Origin: Haliclystus octoradiatus
Taxonomy: Eukaryota; Cnidaria; Staurozoa; Stauromedusae; Haliclystidae
DNA: 64,000 nucleotides
Reading direction: 5' to 3'
Assembly (NCBI GenBank): GCA_916610825.1
Contig: OU744446.1
Location: 21,399,223-21,463,222 of the forward strand
Positions 9,820-23,000 of this stretch are shown here, piece after piece. The position numbers and the translations under genes were made by a program. The notes beneath the pieces are model-generated. The model did not search any database. It worked only from the letters and a program-made list of their open reading frames with translations, and had not been told where the DNA came from. Every line of letters begins with the position of its first letter. Position 1 is the first letter of the stretch.

Positions 9820-12800
9820 AAAATTCGAATTCCCTTGGGAATTAAGCATTGTTTTAGGTCATTTTGAGCTGTTTTTGTAAAATTCGAATTCCCTTGGGAA
9901 TTAGGCATTGTTCTAGGTCATTTTGAGCTGTTTTTGAAAAATTCAAATTCCCTTGTGAATTAAGCATTGTTTTAGGTCATTTTGAGCTGTTTTTGAAAAG
10001 TTCGAACTCCCTTGTGAATTAAGCATTGTTTTAGGTCATTTTGAGCTGTTTTTGTTAAATTCGAATTTCCTTGGGAATTAAGCATTGTTTTAGGTCATTT
10101 TGAGCTGTTTTTGTAGAATTCGATTTCCCTTGGGTAATAAGCATTGTTTAAGGTCATTTTGAGCTGTTTTTGAAAAGTTCGAACTCCCTTGTGAATTAAG
10201 CATTGTTTTAGGTCATTTTGAGCTGTTTTTGTTAAATTCGAATTCCCTTGGAAATTAAGCATTGTTTTAGGTCATTTTGAGCTGTTTTTGAAAAATTCGA
10301 ATTCCCTTGGGAATTAAGCATTGTTTTAGGTCATTTTGAGCTGTTTTTGAAAAATTCCAATTCCTTTGGGTAATAAGCATTGTTTAAGGTCATTTTGAGC
10401 TGTTTTTGAAAAGTTCGAACTCCCTTGTGAAATAAGCATTGTTTTAGGTCATTTTGAGCTGTTTTTGTTAAATTCGAATTCCCTTGGGAATTAAGCATTC
10501 TTTTAGGTCATTTTGAGCTGTTTTTGAAAAATTCGAATTCCCTTGGGTATTAAGCATTGTTTAAGGTCATTTTGAACTGTTTTTGGAAAGTTCGAATTCC
10601 CTTGTGAATTAAGCATTGTTTCAGGTCATTTTGAGCTGTTTTTGTAAAATTCGAATTCCCTTGGGAATTAAGCATTGTTTTAGGTCATTTTGAGCTGTTT
10701 TTATAAAATTCGAATTCCCTTGGGAATTAAGCATTGTTTTAGGTCATTTTGAGCTGTTTTTGTTAAATTCGAATTCCTTTGGGAATTAAGCATTGTTTTA
10801 GGTCATTTTGAGCTGTTTTTGAAAAATTCGAATTCCCTTGGGAATTAAGCATTGTTTAAGGTCATTTTGAGCTGTTTTTGAAAAGTTCGAATTCCCTTGT
10901 GAATTAAGCATTGTTTCAGGTCATTTTGAGCTGATTTTGTAAAATTCGAATTCCCTTGGGAATTAAGCATTGTTTTTGTCATTTTGAGCTGATTTTGTAA
11001 AATTCGAAATCCCTTGGGAATTAAGCATTGTTTTAGGTCATTTTGAGCTGTTTTTGTAAAATTCGAATTCCCTTGGGAATTAAGCATTGTTATTGTCATT
11101 TTGAGCTGATTTTGTGAAATTCAAATTTCCTTGGGAATTAAGCATTGTTTTAAGTCATTTTGAGCTGTTTTTGTAAAATTCGAATTCCCTTGGGAATTAG
11201 GCATTGTTCTAGGTCATTTTGAGCTGTTTTTGAAAAATTCGAATTCCCTTGGGAATTAAGCATTGTTTAAGGTCATTTTGAGCTGTTTTTGAAAAGTTCT
11301 AATTCCCTTGTGAATTAAGCATTGTTTTAGGTCATTTTGAGCTGTTTTTGTAAAATTCGAATTCCCTTGGGAATTAAGCATTGTTTTAGGTCATTTTGAG
11401 CTGTTTTTAAAAAAATTCGAATTCCCTTGGGAATTAAGCATTGTTTTAGGTCATTTTGAGCTGTTTTTGAAAAATTCGAATTCCCTTGGGAAATAAGCAT
11501 TGTTTTAAGTCATTTTGAGCTGTTTTTGTAAAATTCGAATTCCCTTGGGAATCAAGCATTGTTTTAGGTCACTTTGAGCTGATTTTGAAAAATTCGGATT
11601 TCCTTTGGAATTAAGCATTGTTTTAGGTCACTTTTAGCTGTTTTTGTAAAATTCGAATTCCCTTGGGAATTAAGCATTGTTTTAGGTCATTTCGAGCTGT
11701 TTTTGTAAAATTCGAAATCCCTTGGGAACTGGGCATTGTTTTTGGTCATTTTGAGCTGTTTTTGAAAAATTCAAATTCCCTTGGGAATTAAGCATTGTTT
11801 TATGTCATTTTGAGCTGTTTTTGAAAAATTCGAATTCCCTTGGGAATTAAGCATTGTTTTAGGTCATTTTGAGGTGTTTTTGAAAATTTCGAATTCCCTT
11901 AGGAATTAAGCATTGTTTTAGGTCATTTTGAGCTGTTTTTGTAAAATTCCAATTCCCTTAGGAATTAAGCATTGTTTTTGTCATTTTGAGCTGATTTTGT
12001 GAAATTCGAATTCCCTTGGGAATTAAGCATTGTTTTAAGTCATTTTGAGCTGTTTTTGTAAAATTCGAATTCCCTTGGGAATTAAGCATTGTTTTAGGTC
12101 ATTTTGAGCTGTTTTTGTAAAATTCGAAATCCCTTGGGAACTGGGCATTGTTTTTGGTCATTTTGAGCTGTTTTTGAAAAATTCGAATTCCCTTGGGAAT
12201 TAAGCATTGTTTTAGGTCATTTTGAGGTGTTTTTGAAAAATTTGAATTCCCTTGGGAATTAAGCATTGTTTTTGTCATTTTGAGCTGATTTTGTGAAATT
12301 TGAATTCCCTTGGGAATTAAGCATTGTTTTAAGTCATTTTGAGCTGTTTTTGTAAAATTCGAATTCCCTTGGGAATTAAGTATTGTTTTAGGTCATTTTG
12401 AGCTGTTTTTGTAAAATTCGAAATCCCTTGGGAACTGGGCATTGTTTTTGGTCATTTTGAGCTGTTTTTGAAAAATTCAAATTCCCTTGGGAATTAAGCA
12501 TTGTTTTATGTCATTTCGAGATGTTTTTGAAAAATTCGAATTCCCTTGGGAATTAAGCATTGTTTCAGGTCATTTTGAGCTGTTTTTGAAAAAATTCGAA
12601 TTTCCTTGGGAATTAAGCATTGTTTTAGGTCATTTTGAGCTGTTTTTGTAAAATTCGAATTCCCTTGGGAATTAAGCATTGTTTTTGTCATTTTGAGCTG
12701 ATTTTGTGAAATTCGAATTCCCTTGGGAATTAAGCATTGTTTTAAGTCATTTTGAGCTGTTTTTGTAAAATTCGAATTCCCTTGGGAATTAGGCATTGTT

Positions 12801-15800
12801 TTAGGTCATTTTGAGCTGTTTTTGAAAAATTCGAATTCCCTTGGGAATTAAGCATTGTTTAAGGTCATTTTGAGCTGATTTTGTAAAATTCGAATTCCCT
12901 TGGGAATTAAGCATTGTTATTGTCATTTTGAGCTGATTTTGTGAAATTCAAATTTCCTTGGGAATTAAGCATTGTTTTAAGTCATTTTGAGCTGTTTTTG
13001 TAAAATTCGAATTCCCTTGGGAATTAGGCATTGTTCTAGGTCATTTTGAGCTGTTTTTGAAAAATTCGAATTCCCTTGGGAATTAAGCATTGTTTAAGGT
13101 CATTTTGAGCTGTTTTTGAAAAGTTCTAATTCCCTTGTGAATTAAGCATTGTTGTATGTCATTTTGAGCTGTTTTTGAAAAATTCGAATTCCCTTGGGAA
13201 TTAGGCATTGTTCTAGGTCATTTTGAGCTGTTTTTGTAAAATTCGAATTCCCTTGGGAATTAAGCATTGTTATTGTCATTTTGAGCTGTTTTTGAAAAGT
13301 TCGAACTCCCTTGTGAATTAAGCATTGTTTTAGGTCATTTTGAGCTGTTTTTGTTAAATTCGAATTTCCTTGGGAATTAAGCATTGTTTTAGGTCATTTT
13401 GTGCTGTTTTTGTAAAATTCGAATTCCCTTGGGAATTAAGCATTGTTTTAGGTCATTTTGAGCTGTTTTTGTTAAATTCGAATTCCCTTGGGAATTAAGC
13501 ATTGTTTTAGGTCATTTTGAGCTGTTTTTGTTAAATTCGAATTCCCTTGGGAATTAAGCATTGTTTTAGGTCATTTTGAGCTGTTTTTGAAAAATTCGAA
13601 TTCCCTTGGAAATTAAGCATTGTTTTAAGTCATTTTGAGCTGTTTTTGAAAAATTCGAATTCCTTCGGGTAATTAGCATTGTTTAAGGTCATTTTGAGCT
13701 GTTTTTGAAAAGTTCGAACTCCCTTGTGAATTAAGCATTGTTTTAGGTCATTTTGAGCTGTTTTTGTTAAATTCGAATTCCGTTGGGAATTAAGCATTGT
13801 TTTAGGTCATTTTGAGCTGTTTTTGTAGACTTCGATTTCCCTTGGGAATTAAGCATTGTTTTAGGTCATTTTGAGCTGTTTTTGTAAAATTCGATTTCCC
13901 TTGGGAATTAAGCATTGTTTTAGGTCATTTTGAGCTGTTTTTGTTAAATTCGATTTCCCTTGGGAATTAAGCATTGTTTTAGGTCATTTTGAGCTGTTTT
14001 TGTAAAATTCGAATTTTCTTGGGAATTAAGCATTGTTTTAGGTCATTTTGAGCTGTTTTTGTTAAATTCGAATTCCCTTGGGAATTAAGCATTGTTTTAA
14101 GTCATTTTGAGCTGTTTTTGTAAAATTCGAATTCCCTTGGGAATTAGGCATTGTTCTAGGTCATTTTGAGCTGTTTTTGAAACATTCGAATTCCCTTGGG
14201 AATTAAGCATTGTTTAAGGTCATTTTGAGCTGATTTTGTAAAATTCGAATTCCCTTGGGAATTAAGCAATGTTTTTGTCATTTTGAGCTGATTTTGTGAA
14301 ATTCGAATTCCCTTGGGAATTAAGCATTGTTTTAAGTCATTTTGAGCTGTTTTTTAAAAATTCGAATTTCTTTGGGTAATAAGCATTGTTTAAGGTCATT
14401 TTGAGCTGTTTTTGAAAAGTTCGAACTCCCTTGTGAATTAAGCATTGTTTTAGGTCATTTTGAGCTGTTTTTGTTAATTCGAATTCCCTTGGGAATTAAG
14501 CATTGTTTTAGGTCATTTTGAGCTGTTTTTGTAGAATTCGATTTCCCTTGGGAATTAAGCATTGTTTTAGGTCATTTTGAGCTGTTTTTGTAAAATTCGA
14601 ATTCCCTTGGGAATTAAGCATTGTTTTAGGTCATATGGAGCTGTTTTTGTTAAATTCGAATTCCCTTGGGAATTAAGCATTGTTTAAGGTCATTTTGAGC
14701 TGTTTTTGAAAAGTTCGAACTCCCTTGTGAATTAAGCATTGTTTTAGGTCATTTTGAGCTGTTTTTGAAAAATTCGAATTCCTTCGGGTAATAAGCATTG
14801 TTTAAGGTCATTTTGAGCTGTTTTTGAAAAGTTCGAACTCCCTTGTGAATTAAGCATTGTTTTAGGTCATTTTGAGCTGTTTTTGTTAAATTCGAATTCC
14901 GTTGGGAATTAAGCATTGTTTTAGGTCATTTTGGGCTGTTTTTGTAGAATTCGATTTCCCTTGGGAATTAAGCATTGTTTTAGGTCATTTTGAGCTGTTT
15001 TTGTAAAATTCGAATTCCCTTGGGAATTAAGCATTGTTTTAGGTCATTTTGAGCTGTTTTTGTTAAATTCGAATTCCCTTGGGAATTAAGCATTGTTTTA
15101 GGTCATTTTGAGCTGTTTTTGAAAAATTCGAATTCCCTTGGGTATTAAGCATTGTTTAAGGTCATTTTGAACTGTTTTTGGAAAGTTCGAATTCCCTTGT
15201 GAATTAAGCATTGTTTCAGGTCATTTTGAGCTGTTTTTGTAAAATTCGAATTCCCTTGGGAATTAAGCATTGTTTTAGGTCATTTTGAGCTGTTTTTGTA
15301 GAATTCGAATTCCCTTGGGAATTAAGCATTGTTTTAGGTCATTTTGAGCTGTTTTTGTTAAATTCGAATTCCCTTGGGAATTAAGCATTGTTTTAGGTCA
15401 TTTTGAGCAGTTTTTAAAAAATTCGAATTCCCTTGGGTATTAAGCATTGTTTTAGGTCATTTTGAGCTGTTTTTGTAGAATTCGATTTCCCTTGGGAATT
15501 AAGCATTGTTTTAGGTCATTTTGATCTGTTTTTGTAAAATTCGAATTCCCTTGGGAATTAAGCATTGTTTTAGGTCATTTTGAGCTGTTTTTGTTAAATT
15601 CGAATTCCCTTGGGAATTAAGCATTGTTTTAGGTCATTTTGAGCTGTTTTTGAAAAATTCGAATTCCCTTGGGTATTAAGCATTGTTTAAGGTCATTTTG
15701 AGCTGTTTTTGAAAAGTTCGAATTCCCTTGTGAATTAAGCATTGTTTCAGGTCATTTTGAGCTGATTTTGTAAAATTCGAATTCCCTTGGGAATTAAGCA

Positions 15801-18800
15801 TTGTTTTTGTCATTTTGAGCTGATTTTGTAAAATTCGAAATCCCTTGGGAATTAAGCATTGTTTTAGGTCATTTTGAGCTGTTTTTGTAAAATTCGAATT
15901 CCCTTGGGAATTAAGCATTGTTATTGTCATTTTGAGCTGATTTTGTGAAATTCAAATTTCCTTGGGAATTAAGCATTGTTTTAAGTCATTTTGAGCTGTT
16001 TTTGTAAAATTCGAATTCCCTTGGGAATTAGGCATTGTTCTAGGTCATTTTGAGCTGTTTTTGAAAAATTCGAATTCCCTTGGGAATTAAGCATTGTTTA
16101 AGGTCATTTTGAGCTGTTTTTGAAAAGTTCTAATTCCCTTGTGAATTAAGCATTGTTGTATGTCATTTTGAGCTGTTTTTGGAAAATTCGAATTCCCTTG
16201 GGAATTAAGCATTGTTTTTGTCATTTTGAGCTGTTTTTGTAAAATTCGAATTCCCTTGGGAATTAAGCATTGTTTTTGTCATTTTGAGCTGATTTTGTAA
16301 AATTCGAATTCCCTTGGGAATTAAGCATTGTTTTAGGTCATTTTGAGGTGTTTTTGAAAAATTCGAATTCCCTTGAGAATCAAGCATTGTTTTAGGTCAT
16401 TTTGAGCTGTTTTTGTAAAATTCGAATTCCCTTGGGAACTGGGCATTGTTTTTGTCATTTTGAGCTGTTTTTGAAAAATTCAAATTCCCTTGGGAATTAA
16501 GCATTGTTTTTGTCATTTTGAGCTGATTTTGTGAAATTCGAATTCCCTTGGGAATTAAGCATTGTTTTAAGTCATTTTGAGCTGTTTTTGAAAAGTTCGA
16601 ATTCCCTTGTGAATTAAGCATTGTTTTAGGTCATTTTGAGCTGTTTTTGTAAAATTCGAATTCCCTTGGGAATTAAGCATTGTTTTAGGTCATTTTGAGC
16701 TGTTTTTGTAAAATTCGAATTCCCTTGGGAATTAAGCATTGTTTTAGGTCATTTTGAGCTGTTTTTGTTAAATTCGAATTCCCTTGGGAATTAAGCATTG
16801 TTTTAGGTCATTTTGAGCTGTTTTTGTTAAATTCGGATTCCCTTGGGAATTAAGCATTGTTTTAGGTCATTTTGAGCTGTTTTTAAAAAATTCGAATTCC
16901 CTTGGGTATTAAGCATTGTTTAAGGTCATTTTGAGCTGTTTTTGAAAAGATCGAATTCCCTTGTGAATTAAGCATTGTTTCAGGTCATTTTGAGCTGATT
17001 TTGTAAAATTCGAATTCCCTTGGGAATTAAGCATTGTTTTTGTCATTTTGAGCTGATTTTGTAAAATTCGAAATCCCTTGGGAATTAAGCATTGTTTTAG
17101 GTCGTTTTGAGCTGATTTTGTAAAATTCGAAATCCCTTGGGAATTAAGCATTGTTTTAGGTCATTTTGAGGTGTTTTTGAAAAATTCGAATTCCCTTGGG
17201 AATTAAGCATTGTTTTAAGTCATTTTGAGCTGTTTTTGTAAAATTCGAATTCCCTTGGGAATTAAGTATTGTTTTAGGTCATTTTGAGCTGTTTTTGTAA
17301 AATTCGAAATCCCTTGGGAACTGGGCATTGTTTTTGGTCATTTTGAGCTGTTTTTGAAAAATTCAAATTCCCTTGGGAATTAAGCATTGTTTTATGTCAG
17401 TTCGAGATGTTTTTAAAAAATTCGAATTCCCTTGGGAATTAAGCATTGTTTTAGGTCATTTTGAGCTGTTTTTGAAAAATTCGAATTCCCTTGGGAATTA
17501 AGCATTGTTTTAGGTCATTTTGAGCTGTTTTTGTAAAATTCGAATTTCCTTGGGAATTAAGCATTGTTTTTGTCATTTTGAGCTGATTTTGTGAAATTCG
17601 AATTCCCTTGGGAATTAAGCATTGTTTTAAGTCATTTTGAGCTGTTTTTGTAAAATTCGAATTCCCTTGGGAATTAAGCATTGTTTAAGGTCATTTTGAG
17701 CTGATTTTGTAAAATTCGAATTCCCTTGGGAATTACGCATTGTTATTGTCATTTTGAGCTGATTTTGTGAAATTCAAATTTCCTTGGGAATTAAGCATTG
17801 TTTTAAGTCATTTTGAGCTGTTTTTGTAAAATTCGAATTCCCTTGGGAATTAGGCATTGTTCTAGGTCATTTTGAGCTGTTTTTGAAAAATTCGAATTCC
17901 CTTGGGAATTAAGCATTGTTTAAGGTCATTTTGAGCTGTTTTTGAAAAGTTCTAATTCCCTTGTGAATTAAGCATTGTTGTATGTCATTTTGAGCTGTTT
18001 TTGAAAAATTCGAATTCCCTTGGGAATTAAGCATTGTTTTTGTCATTTTGAGCTGTTTTTGTAAAATTCGAATTCCCTTGGGAATTAAGCATTGTTTTTG
18101 TCATTTTGAGCTGATTTTGTGAAATTCGAATTCCCTTGGGAATTAAGCATTGTTTTAGGTCATTTTGAGCTGTTTTTGAAAAATTCGAATTCCCTTGAGA
18201 ATTAAGCATTGTTTTAGGTCATTTTGAGCTGTTTTTGTAAAATTCGAATTCCCTTGGGAATTAAGCATTGTTTTTGTCATTTTGAGCTGTTTTTGAAAAA
18301 TTCAAATTCCCTTGGGAATTAAGCATTGTTTTTGTCATTTTGAGCTGATTTTGTGAAATTCGAATTCCCTTGGGAATTAAGCATTGTTTTAAGTCATTTT
18401 GAGCTGTTTTTGGAAAGTTCGAATTCCCTTGTGAATTAAGCATTGTTTCAGGTCATTTTGAGCTGTTTTTGTAAAATTCGAATTCCCTTGGGAATTAAGC
18501 ATTGTTTTAGGTCATTTTGAGCTGTTTTTGTAAAATTCGAATTCCCTTGGGAATTAAGCATTGTTTTAGGTCATTTTGAGCTGTTTTTGTTAAATTCGAA
18601 TTCCCTTGGGAATTAAGCATTGTTTTAGGTCATTTTGAGCTGTTTTTGTTAAATTCGAATTCCCTTGGGAATTAAGCATTGTTTTAGGTCATTTTGAGCT
18701 GTTTTTAAAAAATTCGAATTCCCTTGGGTATTAAGCATTGTTTAAGGTCATTTTGAGCTGTTTTTGAAAAGATCGAATTCCCTTGTGAATTAAGCATTGT

Positions 18801-18925
18801 TTCAGGTCATTTTGAGCTGATTTTGTAAAATTCGAATTCCCTTGGGAATTAAGCATTGTTTTTGTCATTTTGAGCTGATTTTGTAAAATTCGAAATCCCT
18901 TGGGAATTAAGCATTGTTTTAGGTC
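9820..18925 (+). repeat. 9.1-kb composite block P-Q-R, first copy
   Basis: Landmarks in this block recur 10,185 or 10,186 bp downstream: GCATTCTTTTAGG (10495 to 20680), TTCGGATTTCC (11593 to 21778), TCATTTCGAGATG (12511 to 22696), TCATATGGAG (14631 to 24817) and TCAGTTCGAGATG (17397 to 27583). Part P is about 9.8-13.3 kb, part Q about 13.3-16.2 kb, part R about 16.2-18.9 kb. A patch near 13,228-13,275 carries a TTATTGTC monomer that the other copies lack. The match ends at about 18,925, where GTCGTTTTGAGCTGATTTTG in the partner is replaced by the ordinary form. Confidence 0.85.
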
Positions 18926-20004
18926 ATTTTGAGCTGTTTTTGAAAAATTCAAATTCCCTTGGGAATTAAGCATTGTTTTAGGTCATTTTGAGCTGTTTTT
19001 GAAAAATTCGAATTCCCTTGGGAATTAAGCATTGTTTTAGGTCATTTTGAGCTGTTTTTGTAAAATTCCAATTCCCTTGGGAATTAAGCATTGTTTTTGT
19101 CATTTTGAGCTGATTTTGTAAAATTCGAATTCCCTTGGGAATTAAGCTTTGTTTTGGGTCATTTTGAGCTGTTTTTGAAAAATTCGACTTCCCTTGGGAA
19201 TTAAGCATTGTTTTAGGTCATTTTGAGCTGTTTTTGTAAAATTCGAATTCCCTTGGGAACTGGGCATTGTTTTTGGTCATTTTGAGCTGTTTTTGAAAAA
19301 TTCAAATTCCCTTTGGAATTAAGCATTGTTTTATGTCATTTTGAGCTGTTTTTGAAAAATTCAAATTCCCTTGGGAATAAAGCATTGTTTTGGGTCATTT
19401 TGAGCTGTTTTTAAAAAATTCGAATTCCCTTGGGAATTAAGCATTGTTTTAAGTCATTTTGAGCTGTTTTTGTAAAATTCGAATTCCCTTGGGATTTAAG
19501 CATTGTTTTAGGTCATTTTGAGCTGTTTTTGAAAAATTTGAATTCCCTTGGGAATTAAGCATTGTTTTAGGTCATTTTGAGCTGTTTTTGAAAAATTTGA
19601 ATTCCCTTGGGAATTAAGCATTGTTTTAGGTCATTTTGAGCTGTTTTTGTAAAATTCGAATTCCCTTGGGAACTGGGCATTGTTTTTGGTCATTTTGAGC
19701 TGTTTTTGAAAAATTCAAATTCCCTTGGGAATTAAGCATTGTTTTAAGTCATTTTGAGCTGTTTTTGTAAAATTCGAATTCCCTTGGGAATTAAGCATTG
19801 TTTTAGGTCATTTTGAGCTGTTTTTGAAAAATTTGAATTCCCTTGGGAATTAAGCATTGTTTTAGGTCATTTTGAACTGTTCTAGAAAAATTCGAATTCC
19901 CTTGGGAATTAAGCATTGTTTTAGGTCATTTTGAGCTGTTTTTGAAAAATTCAAATTCCCTTGGGAATTAAGCATTGTTTTAGGTCATTTTGAGCTGTTT
20001 TTGA
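18926..20004 (+). repeat. Spacer segment between the two P-Q-R copies
   Basis: About 18 monomers for which I found no long matching block elsewhere in the window. They are mostly 59-bp forms, with several TTTGAATTCCC monomers (near 19,536, 19,595 and 19,830), two GGGAACTGGGC monomers and one TTCTAGAAAAATTCG variant near 19,879. The near absence of 58-bp monomers sets it apart from its flanks. Confidence 0.65.
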
Positions 20005-23000
20005 AAAATTCGAATTCCCTTGGGAATTAAGCATTGTTTTAGGTCATTTTGAGCTGTTTTTGTAAAATTCGAATTCCCTTGGGAATTAGGCATTGTTCTA
20101 GGTCATTTTGAGCTGTTTTTGAAAAATTCAAATTCCCTTGTGAATTAAGCATTGTTTTAGGTCATTTTGAGCTGTTTTTGAAAAGTTCGAACTCCCTTGT
20201 GAATTAAGCATTGTTTTAGGTCATTTTGAGCTGTTTTTGTTAAATTCGAATTTCCTTGGGAATTAAGCATTGTTTTAGGTCATTTTGAGCTGTTTTTGTA
20301 GAATTCGATTTCCCTTGGGTAATAAGCATTGTTTAAGGTCATTTTGAGCTGTTTTTGAAAAGTTCGAACTCCCTTGTGAATTAAGCATTGTTTTAGGTCA
20401 TTTTGAGCTGTTTTTGTTAAATTCGAATTCCCTTGGAAATTAAGCATTGTTTTAGGTCATTTTGAGCTGTTTTTGAAAAATTCGAATTCCCTTGGGAATT
20501 AAGCATTGTTTTAGGTCATTTTGAGCTGTTTTTGAAAAATTCCAATTCCTTTGGGTAATAAGCATTGTTTAAGGTCATTTTGAGCTGTTTTTGAAAAGTT
20601 CGAACTCCCTTGTGAAATAAGCATTGTTTTAGGTCATTTTGAGCTGTTTTTGTTAAATTCGAATTCCCTTGGGAATTAAGCATTCTTTTAGGTCATTTTG
20701 AGCTGTTTTTGAAAAATTCGAATTCCCTTGGGTATTAAGCATTGTTTAAGGTCATTTTGAACTGTTTTTGGAAAGTTCGAATTCCCTTGTGAATTAAGCA
20801 TTGTTTCAGGTCATTTTGAGCTGTTTTTGTAAAATTCGAATTCCCTTGGGAATTAAGCATTGTTTTAGGTCATTTTGAGCTGTTTTTATAAAATTCGAAT
20901 TCCCTTGGGAATTAAGCATTGTTTTAGGTCATTTTGAGCTGTTTTTGTTAAATTCGAATTCCTTTGGGAATTAAGCATTGTTTTAGGTCATTTTGAGCTG
21001 TTTTTGAAAAATTCGAATTCCCTTAGGTATTAAGCATTGTTTAAGGTCATTTTGAGCTGTTTTTGAAAAGTTCGAATTCCCTTGTGAATTAAGCATTGTT
21101 TCAGGTCATTTTGAGCTGATTTTGTAAAATTCGAATTCCCTTGGGAATTAAGCATTGTTTTTGTCATTTTGAGCTGATTTTGTAAAATTCGAAATCCCTT
21201 GGGAATTAAGCATTGTTTTAGGTCATTTTGAGCTGTTTTTGTAAAATTCGAATTCCCTTGGGAATTAAGCATTGTTATTGTCATTTTGAGCTGATTTTGT
21301 GAAATTCAAATTTCCTTGGGAATTAAGCATTGTTTTAAGTCATTTTGAGCTGTTTTTGTAAAATTCGAATTCCCTTGGGAATTAGGCATTGTTCTAGGTC
21401 ATTTTGAGCTGTTTTTGAAAAATTCGAATTCCCTTGGGAATTAAGCATTGTTTAAGGTCATTTTGAGCTGTTTTTGAAAAGTTCTAATTCCCTTGTGAAT
21501 TAAGCATTGTTTTAGGTCATTTTGAGCTGTTTTTGTAAAATTCAAATTCCCTTGGGAATTAAGCATTGTTTTAGGTCATTTTGAGCTGTTTTTAAAAAAA
21601 TTCGAATTCCCTTGGGAATTAAGCATTGTTTTAGGTCATTTTGAGCTGTTTTTGAAAAATTCGAATTCCCTTGGGAAATAAGCATTGTTTTAAGTCATTT
21701 TGAGCTGTTTTTGTAAAATTCGAATTCCCTTGGGAATCAAGCATTGTTTTAGGTCACTTTGAGCTGATTTTGAAAAATTCGGATTTCCTTTGGAATTAAG
21801 CATTGTTTTAGGTCACTTTGAGCTGTTTTTGTAAAATTCGAATTCCCTTGGGAATTAAGCATTGTTTTAGGTCATTTCGAGCTGTTTTTGTAAAATTCGA
21901 AATCCCTTGGGAACTGGGCATTGTTTTTGGTCATTTTGAGCTGTTTTTGAAAAATTCAAATTCCCTTGGGAATTAAGCATTGTTTTATGTCATTTTGAGC
22001 TGTTTTTGAAAAATTCGAATTCCCTTGGGAATTAAGCATTGTTTTAGGTCATTTTGAGGTGTTTTTGAAAATTTCGAATTCCCTTAGGAATTAAGCATTG
22101 TTTTAGGTCATTTTGAGCTGTTTTTGTAAAATTCCAATTCCCTTAGGAATTAAGCATTGTTTTTGTCATTTTGAGCTGATTTTGTGAAATTCGAATTCCC
22201 TTGGGAATTAAGCATTGTTTTAAGTCATTTTGAGCTGTTTTTGTAAAATTCGAATTCCCTTGGGAATTAAGCATTGTTTTAGGTCATTTTGAGCTGTTTT
22301 TGTAAAATTCGAAATCCCTTGGGAACTGGGCATTGTTTTTGGTCATTTTGAGCTGTTTTTGAAAAATTCGAATTCCCTTGGGAATTAAGCATTGTTTTAG
22401 GTCATTTTGAGGTGTTTTTGAAAAATTTGAATTCCCTTGGGAATTAAGCATTGTTTTTGTCATTTTGAGCTGATTTTGTGAAATTTGAATTCCCTTGGGA
22501 ATTAAGCATTGTTTTAAGTCATTTTGAGCTGTTTTTGTAAAATTCGAATTCCCTTGGGAATTAAGTATTGTTTTAGGTCATTTTGAGCTGTTTTTGTAAA
22601 ATTCGAAATCCCTTGGGAACTGGGCATTGTTTTTGGTCATTTTGAGCTGTTTTTGAAAAATTCAAATTCCCTTGGGAATTAAGCATTGTTTTATGTCATT
22701 TCGAGATGTTTTTGAAAAATTCGAATTCCCTTGGGAATTAAGCATTGTTTCAGGTCATTTTGAGCTGTTTTTGAAAAAATTCGAATTTCCTTGGGAATTA
22801 AGCATTGTTTTAGGTCATTTTGAGCTGTTTTTGTAAAATTCGAATTCCCTTGGGAATTAAGCATTGTTTTTGTCATTTTGAGCTGATTTTGTGAAATTCG
22901 AATTCCCTTGGGAATTAAGCATTGTTTTAGGTCATTTTGAGCTGTTTTTGTAAAATTCGAATTCCCTTGGGAATTAGGCATTGTTTTAGGTCATTTTGAG

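Noticed and set aside
10702..10708. TATAAAA box, also at about 20,887
   Set aside because: It is a single G-to-A change of the usual TTTTTGTAAAA in two copies of one duplicated monomer, with no gene downstream.
19376..19381. AATAAA polyadenylation signals, also near 41,630, 54,541, 55,993, 58,609 and 60,381
   Set aside because: They come from a GGGAATAAAGC variant of the monomer and follow no coding sequence.
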